A DNA stretch of 64,000 bases from Arthrobacter sp. AFG20 (lineage in GTDB: Bacteria > Actinomycetota > Actinomycetes > Actinomycetales > Micrococcaceae): NCBI RefSeq assembly GCF_002892795.1, contig NZ_PJMC01000005.1, positions 62,001 through 126,000 of the forward strand, written 5' to 3'. The stretch's first letter is position 1, and every line of letters begins with the position of its first letter. Below are positions 16,215 through 24,533 of the stretch, one piece after another. Both the position numbers and the translations under genes were made by a program. The notes under the pieces are model-generated. The model had not been told where the DNA came from. It searched no databases and was given only the letters and a program-made list of their open reading frames with translations.

Positions 16215-17255
16215 GTGCCGGACGCAGACATCCAGTTGCCGGCCCAGGTGACGGCCACCGGACTGGGACCGTGGCCGGGCCAGGATCCCGTGGAGGCCAC
16301 CCGCATCATCCGCGGTGAGCTCGGCAGCCCGCACCTGCCCTTCCTCGCCGAGCTGCCTGACCGTGGCGTCGGTGCTGATGCCATAGGCCGCACCGCCTCA
16401 CTCCTGGTGGACCTGGCCGTGGACGTCCAGCCGCACGGCTGGCGGATCGTTGACCGGCCCGGGCGCGACCTGGTCCGGGCAAGATCGGCCCTTTCCACCG
16501 ACATCAACGTGCTGGCCGACATCGCCGGCGAAGAGGACAGCGCCGCCGACGAATTCAAGGTCCAGCTGCGCGGCCCCCTGAGCCTGGCCGCCGGCCTGCA
16601 CCTCCACAACGGCGAGCGCGCGCTGATCGACTACGGCGCCCGCCGCGACATCGCTGCTTCCCTCGCGGCCGGGGTTGGCGAGCACCTGACCAAGGTGTCC
16701 GCCGCCGTCCCAGGGGCGAGGCTCGTGGTGCAGCTCGACGAACCGGACATTGCCTCGGTCCTCGCCGGCACCATCCCCACCTCCAGCGGCTACCGGACCC
16801 TGCGCTCCATCGCCGGACACGAGGTCGCGGAGCTCTGGCGCGTGGTGATTGACGCCCTCCGCGAGGCCGGCGCCGCCGAGATCGCCATTGCGGTGCCGGA
16901 GATCGAGGCCCCGTTCGAAAGGATCCTGTCTGCCGGCGCGGACGCTATCGCCGTTCCGCTGCGGGCCCTGACCACCCGGCAGTGGGAACAGCTCGCGGAG
17001 GCAGTCGAAGCAGGCAAGCGGCTCTGGGCCGGAGCCCTGCAGGCTGACGGACCCGACGGCGTGCCGAAGGCATCGGCGGTTGTGGAGTCTGTCCGGCGCC
17101 CGTGGCAGCAGCTCGGCCTGCCGCTGGCGGCGCTCGGCACGCTGCGGGTCACGCCGTCGGGCGGCCTTGAAAAGCAGCCACCTGCCGCCGCAACGGAGGT
17201 CCTCACCCGCCTCACCCAGGTTGCCGACGGCCTGAACCAGCTCGCGCTCGGCTAA
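16215..17255 (+). CDS. MetE-like protein (B12-independent methionine synthase family)
   Basis: A 346-residue protein with a MetE C-terminal-like barrel: an N-terminal GPWPGQDPVEATRIIRGELG, central VVQLDEPDIASVLAG and a C-terminal region rich in short helices. It is far shorter than MetE (about 750 residues) and resembles the stand-alone actinobacterial proteins of the Rv3015c type, whose activity is not settled. The zinc-binding His/Cys set of MetE is not apparent; no cysteine is seen, which argues against true methionine synthase activity. The GTG start follows chorismate mutase closely. Confidence 0.75.
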   Translation: MPDADIQLPAQVTATGLGPWPGQDPVEATRIIRGELGSPHLPFLAELPDRGVGADAIGRTASLLVDLAVDVQPHGWRIVDRPGRDLVRARSALSTDINVLADIAGEEDSAADEFKVQLRGPLSLAAGLHLHNGERALIDYGARRDIAASLAAGVGEHLTKVSAAVPGARLVVQLDEPDIASVLAGTIPTSSGYRTLRSIAGHEVAELWRVVIDALREAGAAEIAIAVPEIEAPFERILSAGADAIAVPLRALTTRQWEQLAEAVEAGKRLWAGALQADGPDGVPKASAVVESVRRPWQQLGLPLAALGTLRVTPSGGLEKQPPAAATEVLTRLTQVADGLNQLALG

Positions 17256-17271
17256 ACGGGCTGGTACTGCC

Positions 17272-17991
17272 TTAGCTTCGTCGCTCCCAGCGTTCGGGCC
17301 TGGCATGCGCCGGAAGGAAGCCCGCCGAAGAACTTCCGGACGGATAGGGTTCCAGACGGTAGTCGAAGCGCCCCGCATAAACCAGGACGAGGCCGAGCTG
17401 CGGCTGGATCACCTTCACCTGGATCCTGTGCCGTCCGGTTTCCCCCGCGGCCGGGTCCCACCATTGCTCCGCGTACGCTTTCGCGTCGAGGGCCGCCGGC
17501 AGCGGCAACCGGAGCGGGCCGAGGAACAGCCGGGATGCTTCGGAGACTCCCCGCAACCTTCCCTCCGCTGTCACGTCGAGATTCAGGTCCGTCACCAGCC
17601 GGCGGTACCGGCCGACGTAGTCCACGAGGCGGGCCCGGGTGCCGGCGCCGCCCTCTTCCACACTGGTGGTGTCCTGAAAGATCCTGGTCCTGCCGGGGAA
17701 GAATATCTCGCGCCGGGCCGTCAGGCTGGAGCGGCCGTAAGGATCGAGATGCGCATGGTTTTCGATCCGGAACGGGACGCCCTCGCCGTACTCCGGAAAG
17801 AACGCCTGCTCGCCTGCGGTCAGCCGCAGCACCGGCCGCAGCCATTGCTGTCTGCAGCCCACCACATCGAAAACGCCCTCGCCCACGCCAAAGCTGCCGG
17901 AACCCGGGGCAAGCGAAAAGTACTCCTGCACTTCCGGCTGCAGCCGGAGGAAACCGGCACCCAGGGCCTGCTGGTAGATCGGGGCATTCAT
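17272..17991 (-). CDS. DUF4166 domain protein
   Basis: A 239-residue protein of unknown function. The pattern matches DUF4166: an N-terminal LQPEVQEYF, then GVGEGVFDV, then PFRIENHAH and the strand-rich end VLVYAGRFDYRLEPYP. No signal peptide or membrane helix is seen. The start MNAPIYQQALG is chosen because AGGAG lies six bases upstream; a farther in-frame start would overlap the DUF58 gene. It is the last gene of the minus-strand series starting at 23664 and converges on the MetE-like gene. Confidence 0.7.
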   Translation of the reverse strand: MNAPIYQQALGAGFLRLQPEVQEYFSLAPGSGSFGVGEGVFDVVGCRQQWLRPVLRLTAGEQAFFPEYGEGVPFRIENHAHLDPYGRSSLTARREIFFPGRTRIFQDTTSVEEGGAGTRARLVDYVGRYRRLVTDLNLDVTAEGRLRGVSEASRLFLGPLRLPLPAALDAKAYAEQWWDPAAGETGRHRIQVKVIQPQLGLVLVYAGRFDYRLEPYPSGSSSAGFLPAHARPERWERRS

Positions 17992-18038
17992 GGTGGCTCC
18001 TGACATCCGGTCTGGTGGGTCGGTCTTCCGGCGGGAAC

Positions 18039-19331
18039 TCACAGCCGTCCCGCCGCCTTGAGCCGTATGTAGGCATCGGCCAACGCCGGCGGCAGCTGGT
18101 GCGGTTCCGCGTCCACCACTTCGACACCGAGCTGGCGGAGCTGGACGCCCACGGCCTCCCGCTCGAGGAGGGCGCGTTCCGCGGCCGCCGCACGGAACAC
18201 CCGGGCCGCCGTCGTCCTGTCCTGGAGCATCTCGCCAAGCAGGGGGTCACGGACCGACGCCACCACCACCACATGCTGCTGGACGAGGCGCGCCACCATT
18301 GGAATGAGCCCCTCCTCCGGGGCACCGCTATCCAGCGAGGTCAGCAGCACCACGAGGGAACGGTGCGCCGAAACCGCACGGATCTGGGCAGGCACTTGTG
18401 CCCAGTCCAGCTCGATGAGTTCTGCCTGCAGCGGCGCCACAGCCTGCACCAGCTGACCCAGCAGGTTGCCGCCCGCCGTTGTGCCGGCCCGGGCACGCAT
18501 CCTGCGGTCGAAGGCAAAGAAATCGACGCGGTCACCGCCGCGTTCGGCCAAGACGCCCAGCAGCAGTGCGGCCTCGATGCCGGTGTCCAGCCGGGGTTCG
18601 TCGTTCACGCGCGCAGCGGCGGTCCGGGATGTGTCCAGCATGATCACCACGCGGCGGTCGCGCTCCGGCCGCCAGGTGCGCACGACGACGGCGGACCGTC
18701 TCGCTGTCGCGCGCCAGTCAATGGAACGGACATCATCGCCGCGGACATAGTCGCGCAGGGAGTCGAACTCTGTTCCGGCGCCGCGGATCTGCACTGCCGC
18801 CTTGCCGTCGAGCTCCCGCAGCCGGCGCAGTTTTGACGGCAGGTGCCGCCGGGAATTGAAAGGCGGCAGCACCCGCAGCGATCCGGCAGCGAGCACCGTT
18901 TTCTGGCGGGCGGCCAGCCGGAGCGGCCCGAAGGAGCGGACCGTGATGTGCGGCGCCCTGAGGTCACCCCGCCGGACGGGCCTGAGCCTGACACTCAACC
19001 GGCGCCTTTCACCGGCCGGTACCTCTGCCGCCTGGACCGGGTTTTCCGCTCCGGCGGAAGGCTGCCAGGCGTCACGCACCACGGCTCTAAGCCTGCGCTT
19101 GCCACTGTTATGCACCGTCAACACAGAGTCCGCCGTGCCGCCAAGCGTAACGTTGGCGGGCGCCGACCTTTCCACCGAGACCTGCTGCAGTGCCGCAGCC
19201 AGCAGCACGTCCAGCAGGATCAGGGCGCCAAGGACCAGAAGCACGGCGAGCACGGTCAGCCAGCCGGGAAAGAGCAACACCGGCGCCAGCCCGGCCGCCG
19301 CCAGTAGTACCAGCCGTCCGGAAATCGCCAC
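18039..19331 (-). CDS. DUF58 domain protein
   Basis: A 430-residue protein. Two N-terminal membrane helices lie at about residues 5-50. The DUF58 core includes GTEFDSLRDYVRGDDVRSIDW (about 186-206), and a vWA-like region follows (VIMLDTSRT). DUF58 proteins nearly always work with a MoxR ATPase, encoded four bases upstream. The pair is thought to act in assembly or activation of membrane or cell-wall complexes. It is a member of the five-gene coupled operon on this strand. Confidence 0.88.
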   Translation of the reverse strand: MAISGRLVLLAAAGLAPVLLFPGWLTVLAVLLVLGALILLDVLLAAALQQVSVERSAPANVTLGGTADSVLTVHNSGKRRLRAVVRDAWQPSAGAENPVQAAEVPAGERRRLSVRLRPVRRGDLRAPHITVRSFGPLRLAARQKTVLAAGSLRVLPPFNSRRHLPSKLRRLRELDGKAAVQIRGAGTEFDSLRDYVRGDDVRSIDWRATARRSAVVVRTWRPERDRRVVIMLDTSRTAAARVNDEPRLDTGIEAALLLGVLAERGGDRVDFFAFDRRMRARAGTTAGGNLLGQLVQAVAPLQAELIELDWAQVPAQIRAVSAHRSLVVLLTSLDSGAPEEGLIPMVARLVQQHVVVVASVRDPLLGEMLQDRTTAARVFRAAAAERALLEREAVGVQLRQLGVEVVDAEPHQLPPALADAYIRLKAAGRL

Positions 19332-19335
19332 GGGA

Positions 19336-20391
19336 TCAGCGGGGGACCGGTACGGAGGCCAGGATGCTGCCCAGCACGTCGTCCACCTGTACGCCGTCCA
19401 TCAGGGCTTCGGGCCGGAGCGCCACACGGTGCCGCATGCACGGCTGGGCCAGTGCCTTGACATCATCCGGGGTGACAAAGTTCCGGCCGGACAGCCAGGC
19501 CCAGGCCCGCGAGGTGTTCAGCAGCGCGGTTGCACCGCGCGGCGAGACGCCAAGCTGGAAGGACGGGGCGGCGCGCGTGGCCCGGACCACATCCACGATG
19601 TAGCCCAGCACCTCGGGCGACACTTCGACGGCGGCCACTGCCCGCCGCGCCCGTTCAAGTTCGTCGGCGCCCGCCACCGGGCGGATGCCGGCCGCGGCGA
19701 GGTCGCGGGGATCGAAGCCGGCGGCGTGCCTGCGGACCACCTCGATTTCAGCGGCACGGTCCGGCAGGGGCATGGTCAGCTTGAGGAGGAAGCGGTCCAG
19801 CTGGGCCTCGGGCAGCGGGTACGTGCCCTCGTACTCCACGGGGTTTTGCGTGGCCGCCACGATGAACGGCACCGGCAGCCGGCGCGACACGCCGTCCACG
19901 GACACCTGGCGTTCCTCCATGGCTTCCAGCAGGGAGGCCTGGGTCTTGGGCGGCGTCCTGTTGATTTCGTCCGCCAGGAGCATGTTGGTGAAGACGGGGC
20001 CTTCACGAAAGCTGAATTCCGAATTGGCGGCGTCATACACCAACGACCCCGTGACGTCCCCGGGCATGAGGTCAGGGGTGAACTGCACGCGTTTGGTGTC
20101 CAGGCTCAGGGCAGCGGACAGGGCGCGGACCAGCAGCGTCTTGGCCACGCCCGGCACGCCTTCGAGCAGCACATGACCGCGCGACAGCAGGGCGATCAGC
20201 ATGCCGGTGACCGTGGAATCCTGACCCACCACTGCTTTGGCCACCTCATGCCGGACGTCAAGCAGCGCTTGCCGGACAGGATCCGGGGCACGATCCGGCG
20301 CGTGCGGAGCGGCCATGGTGCCCACCGGCGCCTCGCCGTAGGTGCCGTTGCCGAAGGTCCCGTGCGGGTGGCCGTTTGGCTGCTGGCTCAT
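19336..20391 (-). CDS. MoxR family AAA+ ATPase
   Basis: A 351-residue AAA+ protein. Walker A GVPGVAKT is at residues 78-85 and Walker B LLADEINR at about 138-145. The sensor segment ATQNPVEYEGTYPLPEAQLDRF is typical of MoxR. The N-terminal 30 residues are low-complexity (Gly/His/Pro). It is predicted to be a chaperone-like ATPase acting with the DUF58 protein encoded just downstream. The ATG overlaps the stop of the DUF4350 gene by 4 bp. Confidence 0.93.
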   Translation of the reverse strand: MSQQPNGHPHGTFGNGTYGEAPVGTMAAPHAPDRAPDPVRQALLDVRHEVAKAVVGQDSTVTGMLIALLSRGHVLLEGVPGVAKTLLVRALSAALSLDTKRVQFTPDLMPGDVTGSLVYDAANSEFSFREGPVFTNMLLADEINRTPPKTQASLLEAMEERQVSVDGVSRRLPVPFIVAATQNPVEYEGTYPLPEAQLDRFLLKLTMPLPDRAAEIEVVRRHAAGFDPRDLAAAGIRPVAGADELERARRAVAAVEVSPEVLGYIVDVVRATRAAPSFQLGVSPRGATALLNTSRAWAWLSGRNFVTPDDVKALAQPCMRHRVALRPEALMDGVQVDDVLGSILASVPVPR

Positions 20392-21596
20392 CTGGCCTGT
20401 ACCTCTTTCTCTAGTTGGACAAGGTCCTGGGCCCAGCGGACAAGCTGGGCCTCGCTCGCGGGCCGGTGTTGCAGGAATAGCTGGATTTCGCCGGCGTTCC
20501 GGTCCAAATGCCGGGCTGCGGCGGCGGCCACTTCGGAGCCGGTCACGTCAGAAAATCCCGCTGCGGCGCCCACCCGTAGGGCCGAGGCAAGCCGGACGAT
20601 AGTGCCGGCCCGGAGGGTGTCCGCCGCACGGGCAACGTCGTGGGCTTCGTGGTACAGGCGTGCCCTGCCCTCGGCCGTTTCCGCGGACTTCACCACCACC
20701 GGCAGGGGTTCGAAGACCAACGGGCCCAGGCGGCGTCCGCGCCACAGCACGGCAAACAGGGCCACCACAATGAGCCACGGGGCCAGGAACGCCGACCACG
20801 CCGGTGCAAGTTCGGCCAGGGTCTTTGGTGCGGGGCCGCCCCCGAGGTCCCCGGGGCCCGGCAGGTACCAGACGAGGTCTCCCTGGCTGCCAAGGGTCCG
20901 CAGAGTGAGGGCGGCGTTGCCGTTGGCGGCCAGGAACTGGTTGCTGATCACGGCCGTGCTACCGATGACTACGAGCTTGCCGTTCTCGGCCGTCGCGTAG
21001 AGGCCCCGCCCGCTGCCGCCGGCGCCGTAGCAGACGGTGGAGCCGGTGTAGAGGAAGCCTCGGTCCGCGCTGATGTCACCGGCGGCCTGGGCATCGGCAA
21101 CGGTGCATGCCGGCTGGAGGGTCTGCTCCGAGCCGGGGACCACCCCGGCCTGCCGGATCGTGCTGCCCAGGCCGGTCAGTGTGGCCAGGCGCGGCGAGAC
21201 CACCACCAGCCGGTCAGTCTCTGACAGCAGCCGGCGGAGCCGTTCGGGCGCAAGGAACCCGCGCTGGTCGTAGACCAGGACCGTGGAGCCGGACCCGCTG
21301 CTGCCGGCCGCACGCGCCGCTGCGAGAGTCTCCTCAAACGACGCCGTCTGTTCAACACTGACGCCTTGCGCAGCAAGGATCTGGGCTGCTGCCCTGGCCC
21401 CCTGCGGACCGGGGTTGTTGACGGACAGTTCCTGGTTGTCAGCCCGTTGCGCCGACTGTAGTACGAGGATCACCGCCAGTGCAGCGGCCATGGCAACGCC
21501 GAACAGTACCCCAGCCCGGTGCCTGCGGATCCAGCCGGTTCTCCTGCGCAGGGCCGCGACAGGAACACCGGGTTCCGTGCGGGGGAGATGCGTCAC
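20388..21596 (-). CDS. DUF4350 domain membrane protein
   Basis: A 402-residue protein with one membrane helix near residues 28-46 and a second near 265-285. The outer domain between them has the DUF4350 pattern: NNPGPQGARAAAQILAAQGV and a Ser/Thr-rich GATase-like fold. A cytoplasmic tail of about 110 residues follows. It is coupled by 4-bp overlaps to DUF4129 upstream and MoxR downstream. Its role is unknown; the operon suggests work at the envelope. Confidence 0.85.
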   Translation of the reverse strand: MTHLPRTEPGVPVAALRRRTGWIRRHRAGVLFGVAMAAALAVILVLQSAQRADNQELSVNNPGPQGARAAAQILAAQGVSVEQTASFEETLAAARAAGSSGSGSTVLVYDQRGFLAPERLRRLLSETDRLVVVSPRLATLTGLGSTIRQAGVVPGSEQTLQPACTVADAQAAGDISADRGFLYTGSTVCYGAGGSGRGLYATAENGKLVVIGSTAVISNQFLAANGNAALTLRTLGSQGDLVWYLPGPGDLGGGPAPKTLAELAPAWSAFLAPWLIVVALFAVLWRGRRLGPLVFEPLPVVVKSAETAEGRARLYHEAHDVARAADTLRAGTIVRLASALRVGAAAGFSDVTGSEVAAAAARHLDRNAGEIQLFLQHRPASEAQLVRWAQDLVQLEKEVQAR

Positions 21597-22300
21597 CTGG
21601 GCACCGCCAGTCCGCCGGGCGTGGCCTCTGCGTAGGAAGGTGTGAGTCTTTCCAAGGTCAGGTCCAGCTCAGCCACCGCGGCATGGTCGGCTGCCAGGGC
21701 ATTCCCGCTGCCGTAGCGGACGGCGTCGAACATGCGGGCAGCGGCCTCGAGTCTGTCGCTGGCCGCAGGGAACGCCCGGCTGAGCTGTGCGGCAGCCTCG
21801 TCGGCTGTCCGGCCAGGCTGGGGGTCCAGGACAGCCCGGTCCTCGGCCGAACTCACCAGCGCGCGGAACTGTTCGACGACGGCGGCCGCCCAGTCGCCAC
21901 GGGCGGCTGCGGCTTTTGCGCGCTCCCGGTAGTCGGCTGCCGTGGCGGCTGCTTCAGCATCGAAGATCTCGTTCGGAGCACGGCGGCGGGCATTCGGCCG
22001 TGGCCGCGCCAGGATGATGGCCACAGCCGTCAGAATGGCGATGCCAAGGCCGATGAAGGGCGCCACCGAAGGTCCTTCGGCAGGGGACTGGCCATCGGTC
22101 ACGGACTGCAGCCAGTCGAGGAACTGCTGCCACAGGGTTTCCAGCCAGCCGGGTGCCGCCTCCCTGTACTCGCGTTCGGAGAGCTCCTCCACGGCCCAGC
22201 GGCGCGCTTCTTCCCGGTCAGGCTGCACCGGCGGTTCCAACGTCCCCTTCAGCAGTGCCGTGGCGTGCTGCAGGACCGGGACGAAGCCGACGGTGCTCAT
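21593..22300 (-). CDS. DUF4129 domain membrane protein
   Basis: A 235-residue protein. An outer N-terminal region ends in LETLWQQFLDWLQS. One membrane helix follows at about residues 78-96, then the DUF4129 domain (ARGDWAAAVVEQFRALV) in the cytoplasm. The start MSTVGFV is chosen because its ATG overlaps the upstream stop by 4 bp. DUF4129 domains commonly occur beside MoxR and DUF58 proteins, as here. The function is not known. Confidence 0.83.
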   Translation of the reverse strand: MSTVGFVPVLQHATALLKGTLEPPVQPDREEARRWAVEELSEREYREAAPGWLETLWQQFLDWLQSVTDGQSPAEGPSVAPFIGLGIAILTAVAIILARPRPNARRRAPNEIFDAEAAATAADYRERAKAAAARGDWAAAVVEQFRALVSSAEDRAVLDPQPGRTADEAAAQLSRAFPAASDRLEAAARMFDAVRYGSGNALAADHAAVAELDLTLERLTPSYAEATPGGLAVPR

Positions 22301-23664
22301 CCCGGCATCGTCGGCGGCCCCGGGGGCGGCGGCCAACCGGCTGAATTGCCGTAAGGACCGGCCTGATGGGGGCCGGGTTGGTAAGGGCCCTGTTGGTAAG
22401 GCCAGGGGTGGTGGAGGCCTGCGCCGTTCCGGCCCTGGCTGTAGACGGGCACGCCCCGGCCTGGAATGCCACCGTCGTCATGGCCCGTTTCCAGTAGCCG
22501 GAGGAGCGCGATATCCAGTCCGTCGTTGCGCATCCGCAAGTCCATGTAGAGCAAAGCCATGACCGACGTCTGGAAGGCGAACGCCACGGCGCCGACGGCG
22601 GCGGACACGATCGCCGTAGCGACACCGACCACCACCTGCAGGGCGGCCGTCTGGCTGGCCGGGTCCTGGGGGCCGGCCACGGTGGTGAGCAGTCCGGTGA
22701 GCAGGGTGAGCGGGATGAGGACGATCTGGCCAATGATGCCGACGAGCAGCGACACCACGAGGACTATGCCGAAGACCCGCCACCAGCTTCTCCGGGTGAC
22801 GGCCCAGGAACGCCGGATGCCATCCAGCGCTCCCACGTCCTCGACGACGATGACCGCAGGTGCGACCGTCAGCTTGACGGACACCCAGATTATGGCTGCG
22901 ATAAAGGCCAGAAACAGCGGAAGCACGATGACCAGCGACCCGGTACCCATCGAATTGGCCAGCAGCACGGTGGCCAAGGCGATGAGGGCCCCGCCCAGCA
23001 GCACGGCTGCCACCCCGATCCCGGCCAGGCGGACCAGCGCCCATGCCCGGCCGCGTGCCAGCAGCCACATCTGCCGGAAGCCGGTTTGCCGGTTGAGGAT
23101 AGACCTGGCCACGGGGACCACCATGGCCCCCTGCATCACCACGGAGATAAACACGGTTACAAGGCCGAAAAGCATGAAGCCGCCGGCCACGCCGGCAAAG
23201 AGGGAGGTCGCCTCAGAAGTGCTGAGGTTCGCCAGCCAGGCCTCCGCGGAAGCACCGGATGCCGGGGTGACCAGCGGGACGACGCCGGCAATCACTGCCC
23301 CCAACGCCTGGGCAACGAGGCCTGCTCCGAGCATTGCTTTGGGATTCCGCCGGATCGTCTTGAAGGCCCCGTCCAGGATTTCGCCGAACATCAGCGGCCG
23401 CAGCGGCACCACGCCGGGCTTCGGCGGGGCAGCGTACACGGGAAAGGGAACGGCCGGGTTCAGTCCTGCCCGGTTCGGCGGCGGTGCGGGATACGGGTTT
23501 GCGCTCCACTGGTGCGGCGGCCCGTAGGGCTGGCCGGCACCGGGCTGGTACGGTCCCGGCTGGTAGGGCGCGGGCTGCTGGCTGCCCCATTGAGGGGGTG
23601 CACCCCATGGCTGTTCAGGCGGCCAGTGTCCGGACGGCGGGTGCTGCGGATCCTGCTCTGACAA
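22297..23664 (-). CDS. Polytopic membrane protein with Pro/Gln/Tyr-rich tails
   Basis: A 455-residue protein, first gene of the MoxR operon. The middle (about residues 85-390) holds six or more membrane helices. It resembles the membrane domain found in glycerophosphoryl diester phosphodiesterase-type proteins, but no catalytic domain is present. Both ends are low-complexity and share the PYQPGP-type repeat: an N-terminal 70 residues and a C-terminal tail of about 45. The start is TTG: GGGGAGG lies six bases upstream, and no other in-frame start has a comparable site. The function is unknown; the conserved MoxR-DUF58-DUF4129-DUF4350 context points to the envelope. Confidence 0.75.
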   Translation of the reverse strand: MSEQDPQHPPSGHWPPEQPWGAPPQWGSQQPAPYQPGPYQPGAGQPYGPPHQWSANPYPAPPPNRAGLNPAVPFPVYAAPPKPGVVPLRPLMFGEILDGAFKTIRRNPKAMLGAGLVAQALGAVIAGVVPLVTPASGASAEAWLANLSTSEATSLFAGVAGGFMLFGLVTVFISVVMQGAMVVPVARSILNRQTGFRQMWLLARGRAWALVRLAGIGVAAVLLGGALIALATVLLANSMGTGSLVIVLPLFLAFIAAIIWVSVKLTVAPAVIVVEDVGALDGIRRSWAVTRRSWWRVFGIVLVVSLLVGIIGQIVLIPLTLLTGLLTTVAGPQDPASQTAALQVVVGVATAIVSAAVGAVAFAFQTSVMALLYMDLRMRNDGLDIALLRLLETGHDDGGIPGRGVPVYSQGRNGAGLHHPWPYQQGPYQPGPHQAGPYGNSAGWPPPPGPPTMPG

Positions 23665-23858
23665 CCTGTTCCTCCCCAAGGTGCGCACAGGCCAACGGCC
23701 GGGCACCTCCAGACTATAGTTCCGCCGTCGGGCATCCTAGCTTCCGGCCGGTTCGGGCCGCACCGGACCGCCAGCTGCCGTGTCCGGCACCCCGGCATGC
23801 GCCCCGCCGAAAACTCCATCAATAGGACAAAGCAACGGCAATAAGGGAATATATAACT

Positions 23859-24533
23859 ATGAAGGCACGCATTCTGGTGGTTGATGATGACGAGGCGCTC
23901 GCAGAAATGATCGGCATTGTCCTGCGCAACGACGGCTTTGAGCCCGTCTTCTGCGCGGACGGCGGACAGGCTCTGGACATCTTTCGCTCGTCAAAGCCGG
24001 ATCTCGTGCTCCTCGACCTGATGCTGCCGGGAACGGACGGCATCGAGGTATGCCGTCAGATCCGCTCCGAATCTGACGTGCCGATCGTCATGCTGACGGC
24101 CAAGTCGGACACCTCCGATGTGGTCAGGGGACTGGAGTCGGGTGCCGACGATTACGTGCCCAAGCCCTTCAAGCCGGCGGAGCTTGTTGCCCGGGTGCGG
24201 GCGCGCCTGCGCCCCGGTGACCAGAAGGCGCCCGAAACGTTGCGCATCGCGGACATCACCATCGACGTCGCCGGCCACCTGGTGAGCCGTGGCGACGAGC
24301 GGATTTCACTGACCCCGCTCGAATTCGATCTCCTGGTTGCCCTGGCGCGTAAGCCCTGGCAGGTATTCACCCGTGAGCTGCTTCTTGAGCAGGTCTGGGG
24401 CTACCGGCACGCGGCTGACACCCGGCTGGTCAATGTCCATGTCCAGCGACTGCGGTCCAAGATTGAACGGGATCCGGAAGCTCCGGAAGTTGTAATGACG
24501 GTTCGTGGTGTCGGCTACAAAGCAGGGTCCTGA
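23859..24533 (+). CDS. mtrA: Response regulator MtrA
   Basis: A 224-residue OmpR-type regulator. The receiver domain has acidic residues D9-D11, phospho-acceptor D53 (LVLLDLML) and K in VPKPF. The C-terminal winged helix includes LTPLEFDLL and RVGYKA-like end [10 protein letters not shown]. MtrA is the main cell-wall/cell-cycle response regulator of Actinobacteria. mtrB follows with a 29-bp overlap. A purine-rich TAAGGGA lies about 12 bases before the ATG. Confidence 0.95.
   Translation: MKARILVVDDDEALAEMIGIVLRNDGFEPVFCADGGQALDIFRSSKPDLVLLDLMLPGTDGIEVCRQIRSESDVPIVMLTAKSDTSDVVRGLESGADDYVPKPFKPAELVARVRARLRPGDQKAPETLRIADITIDVAGHLVSRGDERISLTPLEFDLLVALARKPWQVFTRELLLEQVWGYRHAADTRLVNVHVQRLRSKIERDPEAPEVVMTVRGVGYKAGS

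Noticed and set aside
18802..21000. Plus-strand open frame of 732 codons across DUF58, MoxR and DUF4350 genes
   Set aside because: Three conserved genes lie on the other strand; the frame has low-complexity Arg/Gly/Ala-rich translation.
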